IMG/VR virus record: IMGVR_UViG_3300030101_003781
Location: 1 to 28,228 of that record
DNA length: 28,228 nt
Source: a virus
Direction: 5' to 3' (one strand)
The notes under the pieces were generated by a model. It had not been told where the DNA came from. It saw only the letters and a list, made by a program, of their open reading frames with translations, and made no database searches. Both the position numbers and the translations under genes were made by a program. Of this stretch, positions 12,916 through 21,083 are shown piece after piece (the first letter of the stretch is position 1; every line of letters starts with the position of its first letter).

Positions 12916-13860
12916 ATGCCAACACCTTCAGGTCAAATAGGTCTTTCAGACGTAAACGCAGAATTAGGAAACTCTCCCACAGCTCAAATAAATATGGACT
13001 CTGCGCCTGTAAGAGGATTAGCAGAAGTTCCTAGTGGAGCCATATCCATGTCTGACTTGCAAAATAAGTCTAATGTAAAATTTATTGTTGCTTCAGGTGG
13101 CTCAGAAAGCACTGATGGAGATTTTAAAATTCATACTTTTAATAGTAGTGGTACATTCACCGTAAATGATGCAGGTAACTCAGGAGGATCTGACACCGTT
13201 GACTTCTTAGTAATTGCAGGTGGTGGAGGTGGTGGTCGTGAACCAGATTCAAGAGCAGGTGGTGGAGGTGCAGGTGGTTTTAGACTTGACTATCCAAATC
13301 CCGCTACTGGAGGTTTACCAGTATCAACAGGTGGAATACCTGTCACCATTGGTGGTGGAGGTGGACCCAACAGTCCTGGCAGTTCATCAAATTTTTCTAC
13401 AATAACTTCATCTGGGGGTGGTAGCCAAGGAAGACCAGGCGGATCTGGTGGTGGACAACACACCTTTCAATCTGGTGGAACAGGTAATGCAGGGGGATTT
13501 TCACCTCCTGAGGGAAGACCAGGTGGAACTTTCTCTAACCAAGCAGGTGCAGGTGGTGGTGGAGCAGGCAGTAATGGTCAAAATGGATCAGGTAACACCG
13601 CAGGTGGTGGAGGTTCAGGATCACCTACCAATATAGATGGCACTTTCTCAAGTAGAGCAGGTGGCGGTGGAGGCTCTGGTGGAGGTTCCGAAGGTCCCGC
13701 TAATGATGGTGGTGGAGCAGGTGGTCGTCAAACAGGTGGACCTCGAGCAGGAAGACCAGGTACAGCTAATACCGGTGGCGGAGGTGGAGCAGGACCCTCT
13801 ACTCGAGCTAATGGCACAGGTGGAAGTGGTAAAGTAATTATTAGGTACAAGTTTCAGTAA
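12916..13860 (+). CDS. Glycine-rich tail fibre / adhesin
   Basis: This 314-residue protein has an N-terminal GQIGLSDVNAELG module, as seen in marine phage fibres, and a short strand region (FKIHTFNSSGTFTVNDAG, TVDFLVIAGGGGGG). A glycine-rich region (101-305) with many GGGG runs follows, and a final strand, GTGGSGKVIIRYKFQ. Such regions can form a polyglycine-II helix sandwich, as in the S16 gp38 adhesin tip. RPG occurs at 173-175, 201-203 and 280-282, and SPG at 153-155; these are XPG sites of the type hydroxylated by prolyl 4-hydroxylases in collagen. It probably forms the host-recognition tip. It is encoded immediately before the oxygenase island. Confidence 0.8.
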   Translation: MPTPSGQIGLSDVNAELGNSPTAQINMDSAPVRGLAEVPSGAISMSDLQNKSNVKFIVASGGSESTDGDFKIHTFNSSGTFTVNDAGNSGGSDTVDFLVIAGGGGGGREPDSRAGGGGAGGFRLDYPNPATGGLPVSTGGIPVTIGGGGGPNSPGSSSNFSTITSSGGGSQGRPGGSGGGQHTFQSGGTGNAGGFSPPEGRPGGTFSNQAGAGGGGAGSNGQNGSGNTAGGGGSGSPTNIDGTFSSRAGGGGGSGGGSEGPANDGGGAGGRQTGGPRAGRPGTANTGGGGGAGPSTRANGTGGSGKVIIRYKFQ

Positions 13861-14342
13861 TGGCACATTTTGCAAAATTAAGTGATGAAAATTTAGTTCT
13901 ACACGTAGAAGTTGTGGATAACTCAGTTTTAGAAGATGAAAATGGTAATGAGCAAGAGTCTTTAGGAATCGCATATTTAAATTCAATACACGGATGGCCT
14001 CATTGGAAAAAAACCTCTTATAATACAATTAAAGGAAAACATTATGAAGCCGATCATCAAACAGAATCTTCAGATCAATCAAAAGCTTTTAGGAAAAACT
14101 TTGCCTCTATTGGTGGAAAATATGATTCTACAAAAGATGCATTTATACCTGAGCAACCTTTTAATTCTTGGATTCTTGATGAGACTACATGCACATGGAT
14201 TCCTCCTATTACTGAGCCAATTACGGAAGAAGAAACAAAAAGAATTTATTGGAATGAGTCAAATCAAAGTTGGGACGCAGAAGACGTTGATGGAACAATT
14301 TTGAGATGGAGCACAGAAACATCTTCATGGAGTGCTGTTTAA
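13860..14342 (+). CDS. Conserved fibre-module protein (MAHFAKL family)
   Basis: This 160-residue protein starts AHFAKLSDENLVLHVEVVDN and includes ENGNEQESLGIAYLNSIHGW, WKKTSYNTIK and FRKNFASIGGKYDSTKDAFI. It also has PFNSWILDETTCTWIPP and a final YWNESNQSWD. I know this pattern from many marine phages, including cyanophages, where the protein is found near tail fibres. Its biochemical role is not established to my knowledge; a fibre-associated structural protein is the usual annotation. It starts by TAATG overlap with the glycine-rich fibre, supporting joint use. Eight nt separate it from the oxygenase island. Confidence 0.65.
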   Translation: MAHFAKLSDENLVLHVEVVDNSVLEDENGNEQESLGIAYLNSIHGWPHWKKTSYNTIKGKHYEADHQTESSDQSKAFRKNFASIGGKYDSTKDAFIPEQPFNSWILDETTCTWIPPITEPITEEETKRIYWNESNQSWDAEDVDGTILRWSTETSSWSAV

Positions 14343-14350
14343 CTTTCTAG

Positions 14351-14911
14351 ATGAAAGATAAAGTAGTCCTATCAGAATCTTTTTACATTAAAGGTTTTAT
14401 TTCTAAGTCACTTGATTTAGATAAATTCTATATAAAAAATAATGTCATAAAGAATTATGCTTATGATTCACAACTTACAAAAGATAAATTATACCCCTCT
14501 AAAGATTATGTTAATTTAAGCCAAGATGAAAATGTATTAAGACTAAATCAATATTTTGTTGACTTTTACAAGTTATATCACAAAGAAAATATCGAGATAA
14601 TGCACAACTACGGTATTTTTTTAAATCAAAATCAATCAATAAATTTACATAATCACATTAATGATTACGACCTTACTAACAGTCCAGAGATTTCTGTATT
14701 GTATGTAGTTGATTGCAATGATGATTCTTTAAATGTTGAATTTCAATTTCATAAAAGACTTACAAGAAATTCAAAAAAAATGGTTACTCTAAAACAAAAT
14801 GATTACCTTGTATTTAATTCAAATTTACAACATGGCATATTAGCTAATAAAAATAATAAACCAATTTTACTTTTATCTTTTCAATTTAGAGTGAGATCTG
14901 ATCAAATATAA
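14351..14911 (+). CDS. 2OG-Fe(II) oxygenase-like protein B (H-x-H type)
   Basis: This 186-residue protein is markedly AT-rich in codon use. It has a cupin / double-stranded beta-helix arrangement, with LHNHINDYD giving H100 and H102 (with D105 near) as metal ligands. Strands VLYVVDCNDDSLNVEFQF follow, then NDYLVFNSNLQHG with distal H161, and K170 at the usual 2-oxoglutarate-anchoring position before ILLLSFQF. The H-x-H start differs from the canonical H-x-D. It is the first gene of a six-member oxygenase block. Similarity is only at motif level, so catalytic activity is less certain than for protein C. A cupin-type binding protein is the alternative. Confidence 0.5.
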   Translation: MKDKVVLSESFYIKGFISKSLDLDKFYIKNNVIKNYAYDSQLTKDKLYPSKDYVNLSQDENVLRLNQYFVDFYKLYHKENIEIMHNYGIFLNQNQSINLHNHINDYDLTNSPEISVLYVVDCNDDSLNVEFQFHKRLTRNSKKMVTLKQNDYLVFNSNLQHGILANKNNKPILLLSFQFRVRSDQI

Positions 14912-15514
14912 ATGACCTTAGATAATTACTGGTATTACTTTCAAGATGCATTACCAAGTCGTTTTTGTGATGACATTATTGCTTTTGGTAATGAGCAAGT
15001 TGCTCAAACAGCAAGTGTTGAGGGCTTTCAAGGTAATGTAGATAATCAAAACGATGTATCAAAACTTTATAAAACAAGAAACTCTTCAATAGTTTGGATG
15101 AATGAATTATGGATATGGAGAGAAATAGAGCCTTATCTAAGAGAAGCTAATAAAGCGGCAGGTTGGAATTATGATATTGTCTCTCCTGAAAGTTTTCAAT
15201 TTACAAAGTACACAGAAAATCAACATTATAGTTGGCATCAAGATGCTTTTAATAAACCTGACAAAGAAGGATTAATACGTAAAATTTCTTTAACTCTTTC
15301 ATTAGAAGACGGTGACAAATATGAAGGTGGAGACTTTGAATTTGATTTAAGAAATGACAGTGAAAGTAAACCTGTCATGATGAAATGTGCAGAGGCTAGA
15401 AAAAAAGGTACATTAATATTCTTTCCCTCTTATGTTTGGCACAGAGTTACCCCTGTAACATCAGGAATAAGATATTCTTTAGTTATATGGAACAGAGGTT
15501 TACCTTATAGATAG
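14912..15514 (+). CDS. 2OG-Fe(II) oxygenase C, prolyl-hydroxylase-like
   Basis: This is the most canonical member of the set at 200 residues. YSWHQDA gives H109 and D111, with KISLTLSLEDGD and YEGGDFEFDL as the intervening strands. GTLIFFPSYVWHRVTPVTSG gives distal H177 and R187 for 2-oxoglutarate. It has the typical PKHD-hydroxylase (PiuC-like) spacing, and its length matches the catalytic domain. The reaction is oxidative decarboxylation of 2-oxoglutarate coupled to substrate hydroxylation, with the substrate unknown here. Its ATG abuts the preceding stop and it is followed 9 nt later by another oxygenase. This is the best candidate for a protein hydroxylase. Confidence 0.85.
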   Translation: MTLDNYWYYFQDALPSRFCDDIIAFGNEQVAQTASVEGFQGNVDNQNDVSKLYKTRNSSIVWMNELWIWREIEPYLREANKAAGWNYDIVSPESFQFTKYTENQHYSWHQDAFNKPDKEGLIRKISLTLSLEDGDKYEGGDFEFDLRNDSESKPVMMKCAEARKKGTLIFFPSYVWHRVTPVTSGIRYSLVIWNRGLPYR

Positions 15515-15522
15515 GAGAAGTA

Positions 15523-16170
15523 ATGAAAAAACAATCAACAGGTAATCATTTTCAAGATAATCATTATGTAGTTATAAGAGAGGCAATCAGTTCTGATTTA
15601 GCTAGTTTTGTTTATAATTACTTTCAAAATAAACGTGCAGTAGCACAAAAGCTTTTTGAGGAAAAATACATTTCTCCTTATGAGCAGTCGTGGGGACATT
15701 GGAATGATCGACAAGTGCCTGGGACTTATTCTCATTATGCTGATGTAGCAATGGAAACTTTACTCCTACGTGTCATGCCTGTTATGTCGTACATTACAGA
15801 ATTAGAGTTAGTTCCGTGTTATTCCTATGCTAGAATATATAAATATGGTGATGTCTTACACAGACATAAAGATAGACCTGAATGTGAAATCTCAACTACT
15901 ATAAATTTGGGTGGAGATAATTGGCCTATATATTTAGATCCTTCTCAAGGAGAAGGCAAAGAGGGTATTAAGGTAGATTTAAATCCTGGTGACATGTTAG
16001 TTTACAAAGGTGAAAAACTAGAACATTGGAGAGAGCCTTTTCAAGGATATGATTGTGGTCAAGTTTTTTTACACTACAATGACAAAAAAGGACCTTTTCA
16101 AGAAAAAAATAAATTTGATCATCGACCTATATTAGGATTACCAAGTGATTTAAAAAAATTTAATGCTTAA
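15523..16170 (+). CDS. 2OG-Fe(II) oxygenase-like protein D (H-x-D, no visible Arg)
   Basis: This 215-residue protein has YARIYKYGDVLHRHKDRPEC followed by EISTTINLGG. H115 and D117 are the ligand pair, and H168 (EKLEHWREPF) the distal ligand. GQVFLHYN follows, where an Arg or Lys would normally bind 2-oxoglutarate; here the equivalent positions are Cys-Gly, so the co-substrate contact must come from elsewhere. Similar proteins (HRHxDRxxCE...LHY) are frequent in cyanophages and other marine viruses, from memory, annotated as 2OG-Fe(II) oxygenases. The gene has a GGAGAAG site and overlaps the following oxygenase by 8 nt. Confidence 0.7.
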   Translation: MKKQSTGNHFQDNHYVVIREAISSDLASFVYNYFQNKRAVAQKLFEEKYISPYEQSWGHWNDRQVPGTYSHYADVAMETLLLRVMPVMSYITELELVPCYSYARIYKYGDVLHRHKDRPECEISTTINLGGDNWPIYLDPSQGEGKEGIKVDLNPGDMLVYKGEKLEHWREPFQGYDCGQVFLHYNDKKGPFQEKNKFDHRPILGLPSDLKKFNA

Positions 16171-16753
16171 AGAAGAATTATTTGACATAAAGAGTTTTAT
16201 TGGTGGATGGTACATAGACAAATTATTATGTGATGCACTTATCGATTTTCATGAAGCAAATAAAGATAAAGTTGTGCAAGGCACTGTTGGAAAAACAATC
16301 GTAGACAAGAGCACTAAAGACAGTCTAGATCTTCGTTGTCGTCCAAACGGACATCCCGTGATAAAAGAATATCAACAACAATTACAAAAATGCCTTGATT
16401 TATATTTAGAAAGATATGAGTCAGCTAACAATGTTAATTATTTTGCTGTTCATGAAAATATTGCAATACAAAAATATAAGATTAATGGTGGATTTAAAAA
16501 ATGGCATTGTGAAAATCAAGGTTATTCTGGAAACATTCAAAGATATTTAGTTTTTATGACATATTTAAATGATGTTAAAAACGGAGGCACAGAATTTAAA
16601 TATCAAAAAATTAAAACTGAAGCAGTGAAAGGACTTACGCTCATTTGGCCAGCTTTTTTTACACATACTCATAGGGGCGTAATATCAAACGAAGATGAAA
16701 AATACATCATTACGGGATGGTTCAGTTTTAATGAAGGAGAACAAAATGATTAA
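16163..16753 (+). CDS. 2OG-Fe(II) oxygenase E (H-x-E type)
   Basis: This 196-residue protein contains AIQKYKINGGFKKWHCENQG, where H115 and E117 are the ligands (Glu replaces Asp, seen in part of the superfamily). The gene also encodes RYLVFMTYLNDVKNGGTEF, and IWPAFFTHTHRGVISNEDEK gives distal H170 (or H168) and K180 before YIITGWFSF. This layout, HxE/D...NGGTEF...P..F.H.HRG...KYIxTGW, is typical of the phytanoyl / prolyl hydroxylase-like oxygenases in marine phages. It overlaps its upstream neighbour by 8 nt and the glycosyltransferase gene by 8 nt, which ties these enzymes into one translational unit. Confidence 0.8.
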   Translation: MLKEELFDIKSFIGGWYIDKLLCDALIDFHEANKDKVVQGTVGKTIVDKSTKDSLDLRCRPNGHPVIKEYQQQLQKCLDLYLERYESANNVNYFAVHENIAIQKYKINGGFKKWHCENQGYSGNIQRYLVFMTYLNDVKNGGTEFKYQKIKTEAVKGLTLIWPAFFTHTHRGVISNEDEKYIITGWFSFNEGEQND

Positions 16754-17549
16754 GCCGGAAGAATTAAAAGATAAAAATTTTAAAATATTTTTAGGAATGC
16801 CCATGTATGGTGGCATGGTCTCAGAAGCGACAGTTCATGGATTACTAGAATTACAACAATGGAGTATGGCAAAAAAGGTTGGACTACGATTTCAATCCAT
16901 GGGTAATGAAAGTTTAATAACTAGAGCTCGTAATACAATTGTTTCCATGATGATGGATCAAACTGATTTTGTAGCAACGCATTTATTATTTATTGATGCT
17001 GATATTGGTTTTCAGTGGCAAAATATTGAAAGATTATTATGTGCAGACAAAGACATAGTTTGTGGTATTTACCCTAGAAAACATATCTATTTAGAAAAAG
17101 TAAAAAAGATATTAGAAGAAAATCCTAATGCAACTCCTGACGAAATAGAGGCAAAAGCTTTAGGTTATAATGTTAACTTTGACAATCCAGAATTAATAAA
17201 AGGAGAGAACGGTTTTTTTAAAGTTAATGAAGCAGCTACAGGTATGATGCTAGTTAAAAGAGAAGTGTTTCGCACGATGATGAAAAAATTTCCAGAGCGT
17301 AAGTATGAGTCTGATCAAATTGTAAATGGAGGGTATTACAGATCTGATAATTGTTATGACTTATTTGCTGTTGGTCCTTATCAGACATTAGATAAAAAAA
17401 GATATTTGTCTGAAGATTACTACTTCTCAAGACTATGGACTGAAGAGTGTGGTGGAGAGATATGGGCAGATTTATCCATGCCTTTAACACATTTTGGTAA
17501 CAGAGCATTTAAAGGTCACGTTGGGACTTTAGTGGCGGAAAAAAAATAA
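16746..17549 (+). CDS. Glycosyltransferase-like protein (GT-A fold)
   Basis: This 267-residue protein resembles GT-A (family 2 / Anp1-like) nucleotide-sugar transferases. LGMPMYGGMVSEATVHGLLE is the N-terminal nucleotide-binding strand. SLITRARNTIVSMMM is followed by HLLFIDADIGFQW with a DxD motif at 84-86 for the metal and sugar nucleotide. A later CGIYPRKHI and the acidic LSEDYYFSRLW (222-224, probable catalytic region), then MPLTHFGNRAF. I use the ATG at 16746 with AGGAG upstream; an in-frame start at 16695 would overlap the previous gene by 59 nt. The enzyme sits between six oxygenase-like genes, so it may glycosylate hydroxylated residues or sugars. Confidence 0.75.
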   Translation: MIKPEELKDKNFKIFLGMPMYGGMVSEATVHGLLELQQWSMAKKVGLRFQSMGNESLITRARNTIVSMMMDQTDFVATHLLFIDADIGFQWQNIERLLCADKDIVCGIYPRKHIYLEKVKKILEENPNATPDEIEAKALGYNVNFDNPELIKGENGFFKVNEAATGMMLVKREVFRTMMKKFPERKYESDQIVNGGYYRSDNCYDLFAVGPYQTLDKKRYLSEDYYFSRLWTEECGGEIWADLSMPLTHFGNRAFKGHVGTLVAEKK

Positions 17550-18187
17550 TGGAAATAAAATCATTAGATAATGACAACGGTTACATATTAGATGATGTAC
17601 CAGTTCATATTTTTGAACAATTAAAATTACATATACAAGATGTAAACTTACCTGAAGCTAATAAAGATTTAGCAGGTAACATATCTAAAGAGTTTCATTT
17701 ACCAAAAGGGCCAGAAATTCTTCAATCATATATTCTTGAATTAAAAGATATTTATACTCAAAGATTTAAAATAATGGATCATTATACTATTCTTACAGAT
17801 TCATTACCTTTTTGTTTAAATAGCACATGGGTAAATTTTCAAAAAAAATATGAATTTAATCCAGTGCATGTTCATTCAGGACTTTTTAGTTTTGTTATAT
17901 GGATACAAATACCTTACACAAAAGAAGAAGAATTAAATTCTGAACACTGTAAAGCAAGTAATACGAAAGCTGCAGGTGCCTTTTCTTTTGTATATCCTGA
18001 TATACAAGGAAACATACAATCTGATATTATATGTGCTGATAAAAATTATGAAGGAAGAATAGCTTTTTTTCCTGCGAGGATGGCACATTGTGTTTATCCT
18101 TTTTACACATCAGATCAAGAGAGAATAACTGTATCAGGAAATGTTTTTTTAGAAGTAAATAATGAATATAAAAATACTACAACATAA
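17549..18187 (+). CDS. 2OG-Fe(II) oxygenase-like protein F (H-x-H type)
   Basis: This 212-residue protein has STWVNFQKKYEFNPVHVHSG giving H107 and H109, then LFSFVIWIQIPY and AAGAFSFVYPDIQG. EGRIAFFPARMAHCVYPFYT gives distal H180, and R192 (QERITVSGNV) is the probable 2-oxoglutarate anchor. I recognise this layout (WVNFQKKxEFNPxHxHSGxFSFVIW) from T4-like cyanophage proteins annotated as putative 2OG-Fe(II) oxygenase or hypothetical. The H-x-H pair is unusual compared with the canonical triad. Its ATG overlaps the glycosyltransferase stop (TAATG), and its 3' end overlaps the next gene by 26 nt. Confidence 0.65.
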   Translation: MEIKSLDNDNGYILDDVPVHIFEQLKLHIQDVNLPEANKDLAGNISKEFHLPKGPEILQSYILELKDIYTQRFKIMDHYTILTDSLPFCLNSTWVNFQKKYEFNPVHVHSGLFSFVIWIQIPYTKEEELNSEHCKASNTKAAGAFSFVYPDIQGNIQSDIICADKNYEGRIAFFPARMAHCVYPFYTSDQERITVSGNVFLEVNNEYKNTTT

Positions 18188-18713
18188 TGAATTTTCTTTA
18201 TTTGCTGTATACGTTTTAGAGGACTTTTTAAGTGAACAAGAAAATTTGTTAGTCACTGAAGAAGTAAAAAAATGTATACAGGAGGATAATTTACTTACTA
18301 ATAAAACTAACGTTCATGCCGAAATGACATCTTGGCAATCAGCTTTAAAAAGGGAAAACCTAGAATTTTTCTTTAAAAAGGTAGCTGACATGGTGATGAT
18401 TATTTATAAGATGAGGGAACCCAATCCTAACCGAGCACAAGAGTTAACTTTTTTTGACTCGTGGGCAATGAAACACAATAAAAATGACTACACAAGAAAC
18501 CATATTCACGGCTCAACAATGTTTTCTGGTAGCTACAATTGTTTAGTTCCAAGCTCTGATCAATTTATGTTTTTTCCAGATTTTACAGATAATGTTCAAA
18601 TGAAGTCAAATCAACTAATATTCTTTCATGGACTTGCAAAACATAGTGTAAATAAGAACTCTTCACATAATCCACGATATTCTCTTGCTTTTAATATGGA
18701 AATTGATTCATAG
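18162..18713 (+). CDS. 2OG-Fe(II) oxygenase-like protein G (H-x-H type)
   Basis: This 183-residue protein contains FFDSWAMKHNKNDYTRNHIH followed by GSTMFSGSYNCLVP. H114 and H116 are the ligand pair, with the SGSY motif characteristic of the group I associate with Pfam 2OG-FeII_Oxy_5 (TIGR02466-like). LIFFHGLAKHSVNKN provides distal H161, and R172 (PRYSLAFNME) the anchor. The ligand spacing is compatible with a functional active site. The 26-nt overlap with the preceding oxygenase suggests coupled translation, though the ribosome site is weak. It ends the six-oxygenase island just before the tail hub gene. Confidence 0.7.
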   Translation: MNIKILQHNEFSLFAVYVLEDFLSEQENLLVTEEVKKCIQEDNLLTNKTNVHAEMTSWQSALKRENLEFFFKKVADMVMIIYKMREPNPNRAQELTFFDSWAMKHNKNDYTRNHIHGSTMFSGSYNCLVPSSDQFMFFPDFTDNVQMKSNQLIFFHGLAKHSVNKNSSHNPRYSLAFNMEIDS

Positions 18714-18732
18714 TTAGAATATATTATGCCCT

Positions 18733-20559
18733 ATGCCCTTAGTTAACTTTAGACCAGCACCAGGCATCAATAAAGAAGTGACCGACTACACAGGCGAAGG
18801 CAAGTGGACGGACGGTGATAACGTACGCTTTTTTCAAGGATTGCCACAAAAAATCAAAGGATGGGAGAAGTTTATCTCCACAACCTTAGTAGGTGTTGCA
18901 CGTGATCAACATGCTTGGGTAGCTTTAGATGGCACGAGGTATAATGCTATTGGGACAGATAGAAAACTGTATGTCGTAGAGGAAGGCCTAGCCTATGACA
19001 TTACACCTATAAGAGAAACACAAGCCTTAACTAATCCATTTACTACAAATGCAACAACATCCGTTGTTGTGACAGATACCTCTCATGGTGCACAAAAAGG
19101 AGATTTTGTAACCTTTGATTCTTTCTCTGCAATTGATGGTCTTGACATGAATAAAGAGTTTGAGATTACCTCTATTGCTAATAGTGATGCTTATGTTGTA
19201 ACAACAACCGCTGCTGCGTCAGGATCTACTTCTGGTGGTGGTGGATCAGGTAACGCAAAGTATCAAATATCAATAGGTCCTGAGCTTTCTACATCAGCTT
19301 TTGGTTGGGGCACAGACACTTGGGGTGCGGGAGGTTGGGGCTCACCTTCGACAACATCAAATGTGACATTAGAGGCAAGACAATGGTCACTTGATAATTT
19401 TGGTGAAGATTTGATAGCCACAGTTTTAAATGGTGGAGCTTTTCAATGGGATACTTCAGTGGGCGTAAGCACTAGAGCTGCTGCTATATCTGGAGCTCCT
19501 ACAGCATCAAGATTAAGTTTAGTTTCAACCCCTGACCGACATTTAGTTTTTATGGGAACAGAAAATACGATTGGCTCATCAAACTCTCAAGATGATTTGC
19601 TTATTAGATTCTCTGATCAAGAAGATATTACTACTTATCAACCAACAGCAGAAAACACTGCTGGTTCTCTTCGTATTGCTGATGGATCACGAATCGTGGC
19701 AGCAGAGAGATCAAGAGGTCAAATACTCGTGTGGACAGACACCTCATTACATTCCATGCAATTTATCGGACCACCTTTTACGTTTGGATTACGTCAACTA
19801 GGTCAAAACTGTGGAATCATTGGTAGTCATGCAGGTATTGATTTAAATGGTGTTGCTTATTGGATGTCTCAAGATTCTTTCTTCTTGTTTGATGGTACAG
19901 TTAAAAAACTACCATGCACAGTAGAACAATTTGTATTTAATAATATTAACATTACAGGATCAGAAAACGCCTTTGCAGGGCATAATGGTGAGTTTAATGA
20001 AATAATGTGGTTTTATCCTAGAACAGGATCAGATCAAATAAATGCTATTGTTGCTTATAATTATTTAGAACAAACATGGTGGACTGGAACATTATCAAGA
20101 ACTACATGGATTGATAGAGAAGTTTATGAAAACCCAGTTGGAACCGAATATCTATCTACTACCATAGCTAATAATGAAACAATCTCAGGATTAACAGATG
20201 GTGCAACACAATTGTATTTACATGAAACAGGCAATGATGCAGATGGAGAGGCCATGATTGCTTTTGTTAAATCAGGCTCTGTTGAAATAGGTGAGGGCAA
20301 CGATTTATTATTTGTTTCCAAGTTAATTCCAGATGTGCAGAATCAAGAGGGAACATTAAATGCAAAGCTAGAGTTTAAAAATTATCCAAACACTAGCACA
20401 AGCACTATTAAAACAGCAACCTTTACTGATGCCACCGAGTTTGTTAGTTTAAGAGGACGAGGAAGAGAATTCACAGTCAATGTTGTTTCAAATACCACTG
20501 GCACAGCATGGAGATTAGGAACACAGCGTTTTGATATACAACCTGATGGTAGAAGATAA
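18733..20559 (+). CDS. Tail hub / nozzle protein, P22 gp10-like (putative)
   Basis: This 608-residue protein starts LVNFRPAPGINKEVTDYTGE with GKWTDGDNVRFFQGLPQKIK, the signature of the large beta-propeller-like tail protein of podovirus-type marine phages. It contains a Gly/Ser linker region and FGWGTDTWGAGGWG (about residues 190-203), a W-G motif also seen in the gene at 10324. Strand-rich blade repeats follow. The nearest analogue is P22 gp10 (packaged DNA stabilisation, tail hub), encoded separately from the gp4-like adaptor; T7 gp12 is the alternative. Its size and position among tail genes are right. The ribosome site before the ATG is weak. Confidence 0.65.
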   Translation: MPLVNFRPAPGINKEVTDYTGEGKWTDGDNVRFFQGLPQKIKGWEKFISTTLVGVARDQHAWVALDGTRYNAIGTDRKLYVVEEGLAYDITPIRETQALTNPFTTNATTSVVVTDTSHGAQKGDFVTFDSFSAIDGLDMNKEFEITSIANSDAYVVTTTAAASGSTSGGGGSGNAKYQISIGPELSTSAFGWGTDTWGAGGWGSPSTTSNVTLEARQWSLDNFGEDLIATVLNGGAFQWDTSVGVSTRAAAISGAPTASRLSLVSTPDRHLVFMGTENTIGSSNSQDDLLIRFSDQEDITTYQPTAENTAGSLRIADGSRIVAAERSRGQILVWTDTSLHSMQFIGPPFTFGLRQLGQNCGIIGSHAGIDLNGVAYWMSQDSFFLFDGTVKKLPCTVEQFVFNNINITGSENAFAGHNGEFNEIMWFYPRTGSDQINAIVAYNYLEQTWWTGTLSRTTWIDREVYENPVGTEYLSTTIANNETISGLTDGATQLYLHETGNDADGEAMIAFVKSGSVEIGEGNDLLFVSKLIPDVQNQEGTLNAKLEFKNYPNTSTSTIKTATFTDATEFVSLRGRGREFTVNVVSNTTGTAWRLGTQRFDIQPDGRR

Positions 20560-20726
20560 TGGCTAAATTAGTATTACAAAGGTTCCCAGATCCTAGAGAT
20601 GAATATCAAAGAGAGCAACAAGCTGAACTTATTAGACAACTAGAGGAATTAGTGCAACAATTAAACACTCAATATACACAAGATACTCAAGAGGAATCCA
20701 CAAGAAGAACGTGGTTTTTTAAATAA
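20559..20726 (+). CDS. 55-residue conserved phage protein after tail hub
   Basis: Its ATG overlaps the tail hub stop (TAATG) and its stop directly abuts the next start. The product opens AKLVLQRFPDPRDEYQREQQ, then a helix (AELIRQLEELVQQLNTQYTQ) and ends ESTRRTWFFK. I recall short proteins with the same (K/Q)FPDPRxEY...QLNTQYTQ...RxWFF layout right after tail genes in many marine phages. It is probably a small tail or fibre-base component; its biochemical role is unknown. It is too short for many annotation cut-offs. Confidence 0.65.
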   Translation: MAKLVLQRFPDPRDEYQREQQAELIRQLEELVQQLNTQYTQDTQEESTRRTWFFK

Positions 20727-21083
20727 ATGGCTGACGTTTTTAAAAGATTTATTGCAAATTTGACAACTACAGATTTAACAACTGTTTTTGAAGTGCCTAC
20801 TGCAAACGTAGCGTCAACACCACCAACACCAGTTTCTACATTTATAGTGCAAACTATAAATACACATAATTATGACGGATCAAGTGCGGTAACTGTTAAT
20901 TTTGACCACAATAATGGAAGTGCTGATTTTCAAATATTTCAAGTAGATGTATCAGCATCTGATACGAATACAATAAGCACAAGTATGGTCTATCAAGAGG
21001 GAGATAAAATGAAGGTACAGGCTAACGCTGCCTCAAGGGCAATAATTGAGGTATCTTTATTAGAGGTAAAACAGCAACAATAA
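20727..21083 (+). CDS. Small beta-rich virion protein
   Basis: This 118-residue protein starts ADVFKRFIANLTTTDLTTVF followed by EVPTANVASTPPTPVSTFIV and strands NYDGSSAVTVNFDHNNG, FQIFQVDVSASDTN and a final AIIEVSLLEVKQQQ. It resembles short surface-exposed beta-sandwich proteins (MADxFKxxxxxLTTTxLTTVYxVP) found near tail fibres in marine phages, recalled from memory. Its start abuts the preceding stop and its stop overlaps the next ATG. A decoration or fibre-associated function is the simplest inference. Confidence 0.6.
   Translation: MADVFKRFIANLTTTDLTTVFEVPTANVASTPPTPVSTFIVQTINTHNYDGSSAVTVNFDHNNGSADFQIFQVDVSASDTNTISTSMVYQEGDKMKVQANAASRAIIEVSLLEVKQQQ

Noticed and set aside
13214-13837. Alternative-frame ORFs rich in Val, Glu and Gln inside the glycine-rich fibre gene
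   Set aside because: They result from reading GGTGGT-type repeats in another frame; the Gly frame ends in a conserved strand and has the ribosome site.
13648-14028. 126-residue Ser/Thr/Cys-rich ORF on the minus strand
   Set aside because: It is the antisense reading of the Gly-rich repeat and the next gene; composition alone explains it.
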